A DNA stretch of 64,000 bases from Azospirillum sp. 47_25 (GCA_001917125.1 MNTU01000017.1:62001-126000), one strand, 5' to 3'; positions 1-8,387 are shown, counted from the stretch's first letter. A program made the numbers and translations. The notes: generated by a model from the letters alone, not told the origin.

Positions 1-270
1 ATCGACAATCAGGGTTTGCTCATCCACCGTGCCGATATCTGCCTTGACGGTAATATCCTTATCCTGACGTTGGGTTTCACCGTCATAACTGCTCATATTG
101 ATAACTTCGACATTGCGAATGTTCAGCTCATAGGCGAGAATTCCGGCCGGGAGCAGTCCGCCGCGGCTGACGGCAACGATTTTGCTGTAATTATTGGCTT
201 TAAGCTTTTGGGCTAATTCACGGGTGTGCCGGTGGAATTCATCCCAGCTGATATATAGTTTTTCAGGCAT
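1..270 (-). CDS. gpt: Xanthine-guanine phosphoribosyltransferase, 3' end cut by window edge
   Basis: Purine salvage enzyme that joins xanthine or guanine to PRPP to give XMP or GMP. Only the first 90 residues are in the window. They follow the Gpt family closely: an N-terminal EKLYISWDEFH stretch, the AVSRGGLLPA segment of the PRPP-binding fold, the SSYDGETQR segment, and LIVD leading into the PRPP loop, which lies outside the window. The ATG at 270 is preceded by AAAGGA. The gene follows the TlpA-like gene on the same strand with an 11-bp gap, so the two are probably co-transcribed. Confidence 0.9.
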   Translation of the reverse strand, partial: MPEKLYISWDEFHRHTRELAQKLKANNYSKIVAVSRGGLLPAGILAYELNIRNVEVINMSSYDGETQRQDKDITVKADIGTVDEQTLIVD

Positions 271-281
271 AGTCGGTCCTT

Positions 282-824
282 TTACTGGTTGTTTTGCGCT
301 TTTATTTTATAAATATATTCAATAACCTCGTCATCGTCCCATTCGACGGAGCCGCGGATACGGCCGATTTCCTTACCGTGGCGGTTTATCAGAACCGTGT
401 TCGGCGAGGTAAAAATTCCCAGGTCGGCGGAAAGGTCACCTTTCTTGTCAACGTAAAAGTCCAAATCCGGCGCACCGTATTTCTGCAAAAACTTCTGCTG
501 TTCTTCAAGACTGTGCCATTCACTTGCAGGAGAAATAATAACAACCTTAATGCCGTTATCGGCAACCTTTTTGCTGAAGTTATTCAGATTATCAAGCTCC
601 CGCAGGCAGGGCGAACAATAACGCGACCAAAAATTGGCAATGACAAACTGATCTTTGAAATCATTCAGTTTATAAGCCTCTCCGTTTTCGGCAAAACGAA
701 ACATCTCCCGCCGGGGCAACGCCCGGGGTTCGGCATAAATATTGACCGGATCCGGCTTGAAAAGGCCGCCCCAGCCGCCAAGGACAAAAACCGCCAATGC
801 TATGTTTAGATATTTTTTTATCAT
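282..824 (-). CDS. TlpA/ResA-like thioredoxin-fold protein, membrane-anchored or secreted
   Basis: Probable periplasmic thiol-disulfide oxidoreductase of the TlpA/ResA type. Residues 4-22 are a hydrophobic signal or anchor. The thioredoxin domain follows, with the redox motif CSPC at 70-73; the usual preceding Trp is Tyr (RYCSPC). The cis-proline region reads TSPNTVLI. In many alphaproteobacteria a tlpA gene lies next to argH-lptM-lysA, and here it is divergent from an LptM-like lipoprotein gene, which fits a rearranged version of that locus. Its substrate is unknown. Confidence 0.8.
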   Translation of the reverse strand: MIKKYLNIALAVFVLGGWGGLFKPDPVNIYAEPRALPRREMFRFAENGEAYKLNDFKDQFVIANFWSRYCSPCLRELDNLNNFSKKVADNGIKVVIISPASEWHSLEEQQKFLQKYGAPDLDFYVDKKGDLSADLGIFTSPNTVLINRHGKEIGRIRGSVEWDDDEVIEYIYKIKAQNNQ

Positions 825-920
825 CTGCCTATTAATAACTGACTTTTAGTTTTTGTATTTCGGTTGCTTTGAGAGTATATATTTATATAATTGCTTATCA
901 GACAACAAAAAGGTTAAGAA

Positions 921-1055
921 ATGAAAAACTTTTTTAAATTAGTGTCTCTTGTCTTAATTTCCCTGATGGTGCTGGAAGTCAGCGGCTGCGGCAAAGTGTC
1001 CAATCCGGAACCGATTGAGGGAAGCGGCTATCCGCATAAATATCCGCGCTATTAA
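921..1055 (+). CDS. Small LptM-like lipoprotein (44 aa)
   Basis: Starts ATG (921) and ends TAA (1053-1055), with AAGGTTAAGAA just upstream. The product has a basic start (MKNFFK), a hydrophobic stretch and a lipobox VSGC with Cys near residue 28, then CGKVSNPEPIEGSGYPHKYP. The CGK start and the Pro-rich YPxKYPR tail resemble the small LptM-type lipoproteins that alphaproteobacteria usually encode between argH and lysA, which in enterobacteria assist LptD assembly. Neither argH nor lysA is adjacent here. The family assignment rests on motif similarity alone. Confidence 0.65.
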   Translation: MKNFFKLVSLVLISLMVLEVSGCGKVSNPEPIEGSGYPHKYPRY

Positions 1056-1066
1056 AGGAGTGAGTG

Positions 1067-1762
1067 ATGTCCGGCGACGATAAATTTGTTGATGAAATGA
1101 TTCCCTATGTGGAATTTGCCGATAATGCCAATGAGCGCACGCCCTGCGTTTTGGTTCTGGACTGTTCCGGCTCCATGCGCGGCGAACCGATTAAACAGCT
1201 TAATGCAGGCCTGAAAGCCCTGGAGAAAGAGCTGAAAGAAGATATTGACGCCAGTTCGCGGGTACAGCTGCTGATTATTAAGGCTTTCGGCAAAGACGAA
1301 GCGGTTATTTCGTCTGACTGGATTGACGCAATGAACTTTACCGCGCCGACAATGGAAGCCGGCGGTTTGACGCCGCTGGGCAAAGCCATGGAACTGGCGC
1401 TGCAGAAGATTGAAGAGCAGAAATGTTTGTATGACAGCTGCGGCATTACCTCCAAACGGCCTTGGATTTTTCTTATCAGCGACGGTGAACCGACGGATTA
1501 TGACTGGGAAATCATTGCCGAAAAGTGCCGTTATGCACAGAAGAACAAAAAAGTGGTGGTTCATGCCGTGGGAACGCAGGGAGCCAATTTGGAAAAGCTG
1601 GCAAAATTTTCGCTGATGGCGCCGAAACGGCTGACCGGTTTGAAATTCACCGAATTTTTCCTCTGGCTGAGCCGCAGTGTCTCCTGTATCTCCAAAGCAG
1701 CGCCGAACATTCCCGATTTGTTAGAGGATACCGGGGACTGGGATGAAAACAAACAATATTAA
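1067..1762 (+). CDS. vWA-domain protein, YegL/TerY-like
   Basis: A von Willebrand factor A protein with an intact metal-ion-dependent adhesion site: DCSGS at 32-36 and the later LISDGEPTD strand. It fits the YegL/TerY group. I chose the ATG at 1067, six bases after AAAGGAG, over the GTG at 1064. It is the first gene of a three-gene operon and overlaps the phosphatase gene by 20 bp. In the family these vWA proteins act with a PP2C phosphatase and a Hanks-type kinase. The signal sensed is unknown. Confidence 0.85.
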   Translation: MSGDDKFVDEMIPYVEFADNANERTPCVLVLDCSGSMRGEPIKQLNAGLKALEKELKEDIDASSRVQLLIIKAFGKDEAVISSDWIDAMNFTAPTMEAGGLTPLGKAMELALQKIEEQKCLYDSCGITSKRPWIFLISDGEPTDYDWEIIAEKCRYAQKNKKVVVHAVGTQGANLEKLAKFSLMAPKRLTGLKFTEFFLWLSRSVSCISKAAPNIPDLLEDTGDWDENKQY

Positions 1763-2486
1763 AGTGTTGGCCGCCAGTCTGGCCGGGCCTTTGCACAATT
1801 CCAAAAATCTGCCGTGCCAGGATTACTGCAAATTCAGCACCGAGGGCAAGAATTTTGTGGCCGTGGTGTCTGACGGAGCCGGATCTTCCAAATACGGCAA
1901 AATCGGCGCCCGGGTTGTCTGCAACACTCTGACTGATTTGCTGCCGAATGCCGATTTTCGCAATGCGCGGGAAGCCGTAGTCAAAGCGATTATGATTGCC
2001 CGCAACAAACTGATGCGCCACCGTCTGAACAAAACCAAAAACGAAGAAAGCCTGGTCGATTTTGCGGCAACGGTGGTCGGCGTTATCTATCACCGGAACA
2101 AGGGGCTGTTTTTTCATATCGGCGACGGGGCGGCGCTGGCTTTTCATCAGGAGAATTTTGAGCATTTTACCGCCTCGCGCCCGGAGAACGGCGCTTTCTC
2201 CTGTGAGACTTATTTTTACACCATGGACGACTGGCGCGACAGCCTGCGCTTTACCAGCTTTGACAAAGCACACACCATTTTTCTGATGAGCGACGGGCTG
2301 ACTAATTTCACTTTTTCTTCCGATTTCCGACAGATTGAGAAAAACTTTCTGGTTCCGATTGACAATTTTCTCAGTCAGGCGACAAACCGGCGCAAAGCCC
2401 GGCGGGCGTTGGAAAATACGCTTAACACCGCCAAGGCACGCAAGCTTAACTCCGATGACAAAACTTTATTATGGGTTAAGCTATGA
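1743..2486 (+). CDS. PP2C-family Ser/Thr phosphatase, PphC (YegK)-like
   Basis: A cytosolic metal-dependent protein phosphatase. Metal-binding acidic motifs are visible in order: VVSDGAGSS (Asp44), HIGDGAA, LMSDGLTNF and SDDKTLLW near the C-terminus. At 247 residues it is a compact PP2C without added domains. Its start overlaps the vWA gene and its stop overlaps the kinase start by four bases (ATGA), so translation is probably coupled. In E. coli the equivalent PphC dephosphorylates the neighbouring kinase YegI. The same pairing is inferred here from gene order and domain content. Confidence 0.85.
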   Translation: MKTNNIKVLAASLAGPLHNSKNLPCQDYCKFSTEGKNFVAVVSDGAGSSKYGKIGARVVCNTLTDLLPNADFRNAREAVVKAIMIARNKLMRHRLNKTKNEESLVDFAATVVGVIYHRNKGLFFHIGDGAALAFHQENFEHFTASRPENGAFSCETYFYTMDDWRDSLRFTSFDKAHTIFLMSDGLTNFTFSSDFRQIEKNFLVPIDNFLSQATNRRKARRALENTLNTAKARKLNSDDKTLLWVKL

Positions 2487-3949
2487 CAGAAAATATTGAC
2501 GTTTCCCCTCTTTACAACGCCATTTACGGTGACGGGCATTTTGAGCAGGTTCGTCTCGGCAGTCTGATCAACAAAGGCGGCGCTGCGGGCAAAATTTATC
2601 TGGACGCCTCTCACCCCAACAGTGTGGCAAAGATTTTTCACAATCGCGGCAAAAGCGCAACCAACCGCAAAAAGCTGGAAGCCATGCTGCTTAACCGCCC
2701 GAATTTTCCCAAAACGGTCAAAGACGGGGTCGAATGCGTGCAAATTGCCTGGCCGGACGCCATTCTGGAAGATGAAAACGGTTTTTGCGTCGGCTATCTG
2801 ATGCCGATGATTAACATGGACGAGGCCGTTTCGCTTGACCACCTGATGCAGAAAGCCATCCGTACCAAGCTCGGCCTGCCGGAAAAATACGCCTATCGCG
2901 TTTTTGCCGCCTATAATGTGACTTCAATGGTGGCAGCCATGCATAAATGCGGCCATTATATCGTTGATTTGAAGCCGTCAAACGTTTCCGTTTATAAAGA
3001 TACGATGATGGTGGCAATGGTTGACTGCGACGGCTTTTCGATTAAAGGTGAAAATGATAACCGTTATCCGGCAGAATTCGTCAGTGAAGAATATATTTAT
3101 CCGGAAGGCATGGACCTCGGCTGTGACGAAATGGGCGAAGAACAGGACAAATTTGCGCTGGCGGTGATGATTTTCAAACTGCTGAACAACGGCATTCATC
3201 CGTTTTCGGGCGTTCCGCGCAAAAATGACGGAGAAATGCTGACCATTCAAAACCGAATCGAAGAATATCACTATGCATACGGGCTTTGGCCGGACAGTTA
3301 TCAGGCGCCGCATCCTTACAGCATTCACGAATATTTTGACAAGAAAACGCTGGAACTGTTTGAGCGGGCATTTGTCAAAGGGCTGGAGCGTCCGAGCGCC
3401 AAGGAATGGCAGGAACATTTGTGGACGCTGATGCACAACCTGAAACCGTGCAAGAAAAACCCCAACCATGTTTATTTCACTTCCAAAGGCTGCGGCCTGT
3501 GTGCGGCGGAAGAACGTTTTCGCGGCACGCTGAAAGACATCAAAAAACAGGCGGAAACACCGCAGATGGTGCGGGGAATGGAAATCTCCACCCTGTCGGT
3601 GGAACATCTGGAAAAAGACAAAGCGGAGAAACAACACCAAAACCACCGTCTGAACCGAATTGCTGCGGCAGGAATTGCAGCCTATCTGCTGTTTTTCGCC
3701 TTTCTTTATCCGATGCTGCGGCCTTTGGCGGCAGATATTCGTCAGGCGGGGCTCGGGCTGCAGGCGATTATGACCACGTTTGTCATGCTCGGCATAAACA
3801 GCGGGCTGCATTTGCTGCTGCCGAAATTTCCGCTGCTGCAAAACAAGGCCATCACCCAAATGCTGCAGGTTTATGCCTTTATCTGCATTATTATCGTGCT
3901 GGTCTCCTTGAACCACCTTCCCGGCGGATTATTTGATTTAACGTTATAG
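2483..3949 (+). CDS. YegI-like Hanks-type protein kinase with zinc ribbon and membrane segments
   Basis: N-terminal kinase domain: a glycine-rich KGGAAGKIYL loop, VAK Lys50, a catalytic loop VDLKPSN (Asp162, Asn167) without the usual HR before the Asp, and DCDGF as the DFG equivalent (Asp183). A short Cys/His cluster near 320-345 (CKKNPNH, GCGLC) looks like a zinc ribbon. Two to three hydrophobic segments between about 395 and 480 should anchor the protein. It is last in the vWA-PP2C-kinase operon. The metal and nucleotide residues suggest an active, atypical kinase. Confidence 0.85.
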   Translation: MTENIDVSPLYNAIYGDGHFEQVRLGSLINKGGAAGKIYLDASHPNSVAKIFHNRGKSATNRKKLEAMLLNRPNFPKTVKDGVECVQIAWPDAILEDENGFCVGYLMPMINMDEAVSLDHLMQKAIRTKLGLPEKYAYRVFAAYNVTSMVAAMHKCGHYIVDLKPSNVSVYKDTMMVAMVDCDGFSIKGENDNRYPAEFVSEEYIYPEGMDLGCDEMGEEQDKFALAVMIFKLLNNGIHPFSGVPRKNDGEMLTIQNRIEEYHYAYGLWPDSYQAPHPYSIHEYFDKKTLELFERAFVKGLERPSAKEWQEHLWTLMHNLKPCKKNPNHVYFTSKGCGLCAAEERFRGTLKDIKKQAETPQMVRGMEISTLSVEHLEKDKAEKQHQNHRLNRIAAAGIAAYLLFFAFLYPMLRPLAADIRQAGLGLQAIMTTFVMLGINSGLHLLLPKFPLLQNKAITQMLQVYAFICIIIVLVSLNHLPGGLFDLTL

Positions 3950-4053
3950 GCCCGCCTGTAACAAAAATGTAACAATTATCAGATTTTGCTCCACAAACTA
4001 AATTTTTTATGTTATAAGCGGAGTTGAAATATAATTTATTAAGGAATAAAAGG

Positions 4054-5442
4054 TTGATTAAGTTAAATCCCATTATGATTTCCGGCAAAGAAGTTCTGCC
4101 TTTGATTGAAGGCGGAAAAGGAATTAACGCCAGTGACGGACGCAGCAGCGGTGCCTGGGCACATGAAAACTGCGTCGGTACTTTTTCCGGCGTGAGCCCG
4201 GATTTTTATGATGAAAACGGAAACGTCATTATTGAACATTTCTATAAGAAAAAGCGCGCCGACCGCCATGAAGAAATGGTTGAATACGCAATTAAGGGCG
4301 GCGTCGCACAGGCTCAGGTAGCGCATGAGGTTTCCGGCGGAAACGGACGAATCCACATGAATATGCTGTGGGAACTGGCAGATTCCGAAAGAATTCTGAC
4401 CGGTGTTCTGGAACGGGCAAAAGGCCTGATTCACGGCGTAACCTGCGGAGCCGGACTTCCTTATCATCTGGGAGAGCTGGCTTCCAAATTCGGCGTTTAC
4501 TATTATCCGATTGTTTCGTCGGCACGGGCGTTTCAGGTGCTTTGGAAACGCGCTTATTCCAATTTCAGGGAATTTTTGGGCGGCGTGGTTTATGAAGATC
4601 CCTGGCTGGCCGGCGGACATAACGGCCTGTCGAATGCAGAAGATCCCCTGAAACCGCAAAAACCATACGAACGTTTGGTCGAACTGCGCAAAACCCTGCG
4701 CAATCTGGGGCTGGAAGAGACCCCGATCATTCTGGCCGGAGGTATTTGGTCACTGAAAGAATGGGAAGATTATATCGACAATCCGGACATCGGCAAAATT
4801 GCTTTCCAATTTGGCACCCGCCCGATGATTACCAAAGAAAGCCCGATCAGTGACGCCTGGAAAAAGCTGATGATGCAGGTTAAGAAAGGCGATGTCATTT
4901 TACAGAAATTCAGCCCGACCGGATTCTTCTCTTCGGCGATCAAAAATACGTTTCTGGAGCGCCTGATTGAGCGCAAACAGGGCGAAGTTGCCTTTAAGGG
5001 CGAAGCAGACGGCGAATTTTCGCATCCTCTGGAAATGACGGAGACCAGAACAATTTACATTAAACCGGAAGATGTCAGCAAAGCCGAGCAGCAAATCAGT
5101 GCCGGTTTTACCGAAATCAAGGAAACACCTGACAGCACTGTCGTGTTCCTGAAACCGGAAGAATGGAAACAAATGCAGAAAGACCGTGCCGAATGCGTCG
5201 GCTGTCTGTCGCAGTGCCAGTTCTCAACCTGGTCAAAAGCCAACGGTACGACCGGAAAACTGCCGGATCCGCGTTCTTACTGCATTCATAAAACCTTGTA
5301 TGAAGTCGGCCATAACGGCAGCATCAAAGATAATCTGCTGTTTGCAGGACATCAGGTTTACCGTTTTGCTACCGATCCGCTTTATCGCAACGGCGTGCCC
5401 ACGGTTCGGGAACTGATTGAAAAAATTAAATCAGGCGAATAA
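4054..5442 (+). CDS. Nitronate monooxygenase-family (2-nitropropane dioxygenase-like) FMN enzyme
   Basis: FMN-dependent TIM-barrel protein of the nitronate monooxygenase type, 462 residues, in the long subgroup that begins ISGKEVLPLIEGGKGI. GLIHGVTCGAG, YYYPIVSSARA and the phosphate-binding IILAGGIWS segment are clear. A C-terminal Cys group (CVGCLSQC, then YCIHKT) could bind a metal. The TTG at 4054 is preferred, eight bases after AAGGA; an upstream TTG at 4024 has no usable ribosome site and an ATG at 4075 would cut the conserved N-terminus. The physiological substrate is unknown. Confidence 0.8.
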   Translation: MIKLNPIMISGKEVLPLIEGGKGINASDGRSSGAWAHENCVGTFSGVSPDFYDENGNVIIEHFYKKKRADRHEEMVEYAIKGGVAQAQVAHEVSGGNGRIHMNMLWELADSERILTGVLERAKGLIHGVTCGAGLPYHLGELASKFGVYYYPIVSSARAFQVLWKRAYSNFREFLGGVVYEDPWLAGGHNGLSNAEDPLKPQKPYERLVELRKTLRNLGLEETPIILAGGIWSLKEWEDYIDNPDIGKIAFQFGTRPMITKESPISDAWKKLMMQVKKGDVILQKFSPTGFFSSAIKNTFLERLIERKQGEVAFKGEADGEFSHPLEMTETRTIYIKPEDVSKAEQQISAGFTEIKETPDSTVVFLKPEEWKQMQKDRAECVGCLSQCQFSTWSKANGTTGKLPDPRSYCIHKTLYEVGHNGSIKDNLLFAGHQVYRFATDPLYRNGVPTVRELIEKIKSGE

Positions 5443-5448
5443 AAAAAA

Positions 5449-5470
5449 CCCCGCTGCGGCGGGGTTTTTT
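5449..5470. terminator. Bidirectional terminator between convergent genes
   Basis: CCCCGC and GCGGGG pair around TGCG, with a run of A before and six T after, so it can stop transcripts from both the nitronate monooxygenase-like gene and the glyoxalase gene. Confidence 0.9.
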
Positions 5471-5474
5471 ATGT

Positions 5475-5855
5475 TTATCTGCCGGACAGGCGCGGCGGAA
5501 TGATTTCTATCCAATAGCCGTCAGGGTCTTCAATAAAATAAATGCCCATTTCTTCATTAACGTAGCAAATGCATCCCATTGCCTCATGTTTGGCTTTGGC
5601 GGCGGCAAAATCTTCGGTTACCATTGCCAGGTGAAACTCACATTCGCCCAAATCATATTTTTGGGGATGAGAGGGCAGACAGGTCAGTTCCAGTTCAAAC
5701 GAATCACTTCCGTCGCTCAAATAGACTATCGTATAGCTGCCGTCTTCGGCCTGCAGGCGGCGCTTTTCTTTAAGCCCGAGAGCCTCTTCATAAAACTTCA
5801 GGCTGCGGGCCAAGTCGGTAATATTAAAATTAAAATGCGCAAATTTGAATGTCAT
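5475..5855 (-). CDS. gloA: Glyoxalase I-like (VOC family) lyase
   Basis: A 126-residue vicinal-oxygen-chelate protein, the usual size of bacterial glyoxalase I, which converts the methylglyoxal-glutathione hemithioacetal to lactoylglutathione. The four metal ligands expected from E. coli GloA are in place: His7, Glu56, His75 and Glu117, the last within DPDGYWIEII. GGAG lies just upstream of the ATG at 5855. The 3' end converges on the nitronate monooxygenase-like gene across a shared terminator. A related VOC lyase function cannot be excluded. Confidence 0.8.
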   Translation of the reverse strand: MTFKFAHFNFNITDLARSLKFYEEALGLKEKRRLQAEDGSYTIVYLSDGSDSFELELTCLPSHPQKYDLGECEFHLAMVTEDFAAAKAKHEAMGCICYVNEEMGIYFIEDPDGYWIEIIPPRLSGR

Positions 5856-5885
5856 ATTTTTCTCCTTGTCTGATTTCTAAACTCT

Positions 5886-6177
5886 CTATTGTCCTGTTGC
5901 CGATACAGACAAGATAATACACCATACAGCAAAAGAAAAAATATAAATCAAAATAAACACTATAACTTTTAAAATGATAGATGCAGGCAAGAAATACTTT
6001 TTCAAAACGTAATAAAGTAAGCAAGCCACAATGAACACAAAACGGGCATTATTAAGCAATACTCGAAAATCCAAGGAAGCCATTTGAATAACCAGCAAGG
6101 AAAACAAATAAGGAAAAAAAGCCCAAAGCAGAACAAATACGGCTATTTTTTTAATCTGCTTATTACATTTTTTTCAT
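5886..6177 (-). pseudogene. Small membrane protein gene interrupted by a one-base shift at an A7 run
   Basis: On the minus strand an ATG at 6177 reads MKKM then stop. Skipping one A of the seven-A run (6168-6174) gives an unbroken 96-residue frame starting MKKCNKQIKKIAVFVLLWAF and ending LSVSATGQ, with two to three hydrophobic helices. AAGAG lies upstream of the ATG, and the preceding small frame stops two bases before it. This could be a broken gene, a slippage-controlled gene, or a homopolymer sequencing error. The function is not recognised. Confidence 0.5.
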
Positions 6178-6178
6178 T

Positions 6179-6298
6179 TTAATCTCTTATCGGTTTACCG
6201 GTTTCATCATACTTCCGGTGCCCAGGATATCTTCTTTTAAAATACTCCTGAACCTTTTCTTGAGTCTTTTTATCATATTTATATTCAGGTGTCCACAT
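6179..6298 (-). CDS. Short charged reading frame, probably the 3' remnant of a larger gene
   Basis: An ATG at 6298 opens a 39-residue frame, MWTPEYKYDKKTQ... ending KYDETGKPIRD, whose stop lies one base before the ATG of the damaged membrane gene. The frame stays open upstream into the 61-bp direct repeat at 6312-6372, so the original 5' end may have been replaced by that repeat. The ending looks like the tail of a secreted or toxin-type protein, but I cannot name a family. It may not be expressed. Confidence 0.35.
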   Translation of the reverse strand: MWTPEYKYDKKTQEKVQEYFKRRYPGHRKYDETGKPIRD

Positions 6299-6311
6299 CA
6301 CTTCTCGCAGG

Positions 6312-6555
6312 TATTTACTCAAACAGCCCCACAGAGGGGGCTGTTTGAGTAAATGGCGTCCCCGAGAGGACTTCGCTGAGTTCCGTTTGTAACGCCTGCT
6401 TTATTTGCCTTCGCAAAGCCGCAGCCTAACAAACTCTCACCTGTCGTTAAAATCGCTCATTACTTTGAGCGATTTTTGCCTCCAGCCTCCCGGTTCGTGT
6501 CCCTCGGACTACATATTTACTCAAACAGCCCCACAGAGGGGGCTGTTTGAGTAAA

Positions 6556-6574
<19 letters not shown>
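6312..6574 (-). repeat. tRNA-anchored element A: 61-bp direct repeats 202 bp apart
   Basis: Positions 6312-6372 and 6514-6574 are identical over 61 bp. Each copy holds an 18-bp perfect inverted repeat (arms 6313-6330/6337-6354 and 6515-6532/6539-6556, loop ACAGAG) followed by the last 19 bases of tRNA-Arg(CCT). Between the copies, reading with the tRNA, are an antisense T-arm-like piece (6492-6509), a hairpin at 6449-6477, and the closing pair GTTTGT/ACAAAC (6429-6434 and 6385-6390). The layout matches a second element behind tRNA-Ala(GGC). Confidence 0.75.
6449..6477. terminator. Hairpin inside element A, terminator-like on the plus strand
   Basis: AAAATCGCTCA and TGAGCGATTTT pair across a short loop, with a following T on the plus strand. 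It occupies the same place as the AAAACACC/GGTGTTTT hairpin in the element behind tRNA-Ala(GGC), so it may be a structural part of the element and not a terminator. Confidence 0.5.
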
Positions 6575-6632
<58 letters not shown>

Positions 6633-6659
6633 GTTGCCTTGTTTATAGCCCGGTGAAGG

Positions 6660-7769
6660 TTATTTTTCAAGAGCTAATTTATCAAGGAATTTGGTTTGAA
6701 TTTGTGCCAGTTTTTTAACCGAATCAATTTCAACATATTCTCCGTTGGCATGCATACCTTCGCCGGTACCGGAATTCATGATAACCGTTGAGCCGCGGAC
6801 GGCAAAAGCCCGGGAATCGGTTGCACCGCCGATTTGCTCAAAGAACATTTTTTCACCCAGAACTTCCTCGGCCAGTTTTTTATAGGCCTGAATATATTTG
6901 TTGTCAGGATCCATTACGACCGGCGTTGAAGACGAAACAATCTTATAAGTAACGCCGCTTTCCATACATTTGTTCAGATTTTCTTCCAAATGTTCAACCG
7001 TCGAATTTTCGGTCAGGCGGAAATCAAGCAGCGCTTCGGCATAGTTGGAAATAACGTTGGAGACCTGTCCGCCCTCGATTTTAGCAAAATGCACCGTGTC
7101 AATCCAGGTGTCTTTCGGCATTTTCTTTTCTTTGGAAAAATAAGGATAAATTTTGCGGATGTTGCACCAGGTCTGCATCAGTTTTTCATTGGCATCAATA
7201 CCGTCCCACGGGGTTGAGCCGTGAGCTTCTTTGCCTTCGGCAATAATTTTAACAAAGACGGGATTTTTGCATTTGTTGACAATGCTCAGGATATTGCCCC
7301 CGACATCATTATCAAGCACGATTGCCGCCTTCATTTCTTTATGGGCTTCCATAAAAGCTTCGGTACCCTTGCTGCCCTTTTCTTCATCGCTGGAGAGGAT
7401 AATGCCGAACTTCAGCGGCAGTCTGTTTTCCAAAACGTGGAACATCGAATTAAACGCCACCGCCGCAAAAGACTTCATATCCAGCGTTCCGCGGCCATAC
7501 ATTCTGCCGTCGTGAATTTCCGGCGTAAACATATTATCCGGTGCGGGAACAACGTCCAAATGCCCAAGGCAGAGAACGTCAAAGTCTTCGCTGTCGGTGT
7601 TACGGATAAACAAAACCGGCGCAACGCCCTCTTTCTCAAAGATTTCGACTTTGGCATCGGTTTGGGCAAAAAGAATTTTGCAATATTCAAAGCACTGCAT
7701 AATTTCGGCGGTATTGCCGGTTTCGGTGCGGAACTTGACCAAGTCGGTGATGATGTTTATCAAATCCAT
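6660..7769 (-). CDS. M20-family metallohydrolase (ArgE/DapE-like)
   Basis: Two-zinc amidohydrolase of the M20 peptidase family, 369 residues. The metal and catalytic set is recognisable: GHLDVVPA (His70, Asp72), YGRGTLDMKS (Asp97), SSDEEKGS (Glu129 base, Glu130), an Asp at 153-155, and MHANGEYV with His340. The dimerisation domain sits between about 170 and 280 (EGKEAHGSTPWDG). Acetylornithine deacetylase and succinyl-diaminopimelate desuccinylase are possible, but neither can be chosen from sequence alone and no pathway genes are adjacent. Confidence 0.8.
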   Translation of the reverse strand: MDLINIITDLVKFRTETGNTAEIMQCFEYCKILFAQTDAKVEIFEKEGVAPVLFIRNTDSEDFDVLCLGHLDVVPAPDNMFTPEIHDGRMYGRGTLDMKSFAAVAFNSMFHVLENRLPLKFGIILSSDEEKGSKGTEAFMEAHKEMKAAIVLDNDVGGNILSIVNKCKNPVFVKIIAEGKEAHGSTPWDGIDANEKLMQTWCNIRKIYPYFSKEKKMPKDTWIDTVHFAKIEGGQVSNVISNYAEALLDFRLTENSTVEHLEENLNKCMESGVTYKIVSSSTPVVMDPDNKYIQAYKKLAEEVLGEKMFFEQIGGATDSRAFAVRGSTVIMNSGTGEGMHANGEYVEIDSVKKLAQIQTKFLDKLALEK

Positions 7770-7871
7770 GTTTTTATCCTTTCGGGAAATGAAATTTTAC
7801 GTTTTATTCACTTTATTTAATTATGATTATTCCAAAAGTCATAAAAAATAATTAAAAAAGAAGGAATATCA

Positions 7872-8378
7872 ATGAAAGCGCTCTTTTTCAGTCTGCTGAC
7901 GGCGATGATGCTGGCTCATCCGGTTCTGGCCCAGGAAACCCCTGACGAAAGCGAAAGCGGCTTGGCTCTGCCGCGAATGGTTTCGCTGCGTTCCAATCTG
8001 ATTAATGCCCGCTCCGGCCCCGGTGCACGCTATCCGATTGAATGGGTTTACATGCAGAAAGGCGCTCCGGTTGAAATTGTTGCCGAATTTGAGCTCTGGC
8101 GCAAAATCAAAGACTGGCAGGGTTCGGAATCATGGGTTCACAAGTCCATGCTCTCCGGCCGCCGTTCAATCAAGATGAGCACACCGGGCGAGAGCAATAT
8201 CTATGACAAGCCGGACTTTACTTCTCCGGTTATCGCCAAAGCGGAGGACGAAGTTATCGGTTCCGTCAAAAAGTGTCCGGCCAACAGCCAATTCTGTCTG
8301 ATTAATTTCGGTACGGTGGAAGGCTGGGTGCCGCGCAGCAATTTCTATGGCGTTTATCCCAAAGAAGAAATCAAATAA
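7872..8378 (+). CDS. Secreted bacterial SH3-domain protein
   Basis: A 168-residue exported protein with a signal peptide ending near LAHPVLA-QE. The rest fits two consecutive bacterial SH3 modules of the SH3_4 (DUF1058) type: the first around LINARSGPGARYPIEWVYMQ and SWVHKSMLS, the second around NIYDKPDFTSPVIAK and GWVPRSNFYGVYP. Such modules usually bind peptidoglycan or cell-envelope partners. AAGGAAT precedes the ATG. A terminator follows and is shared with the convergent gene. The specific role is unknown. Confidence 0.75.
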   Translation: MKALFFSLLTAMMLAHPVLAQETPDESESGLALPRMVSLRSNLINARSGPGARYPIEWVYMQKGAPVEIVAEFELWRKIKDWQGSESWVHKSMLSGRRSIKMSTPGESNIYDKPDFTSPVIAKAEDEVIGSVKKCPANSQFCLINFGTVEGWVPRSNFYGVYPKEEIK

Positions 8379-8387
8379 ATATTCCGC

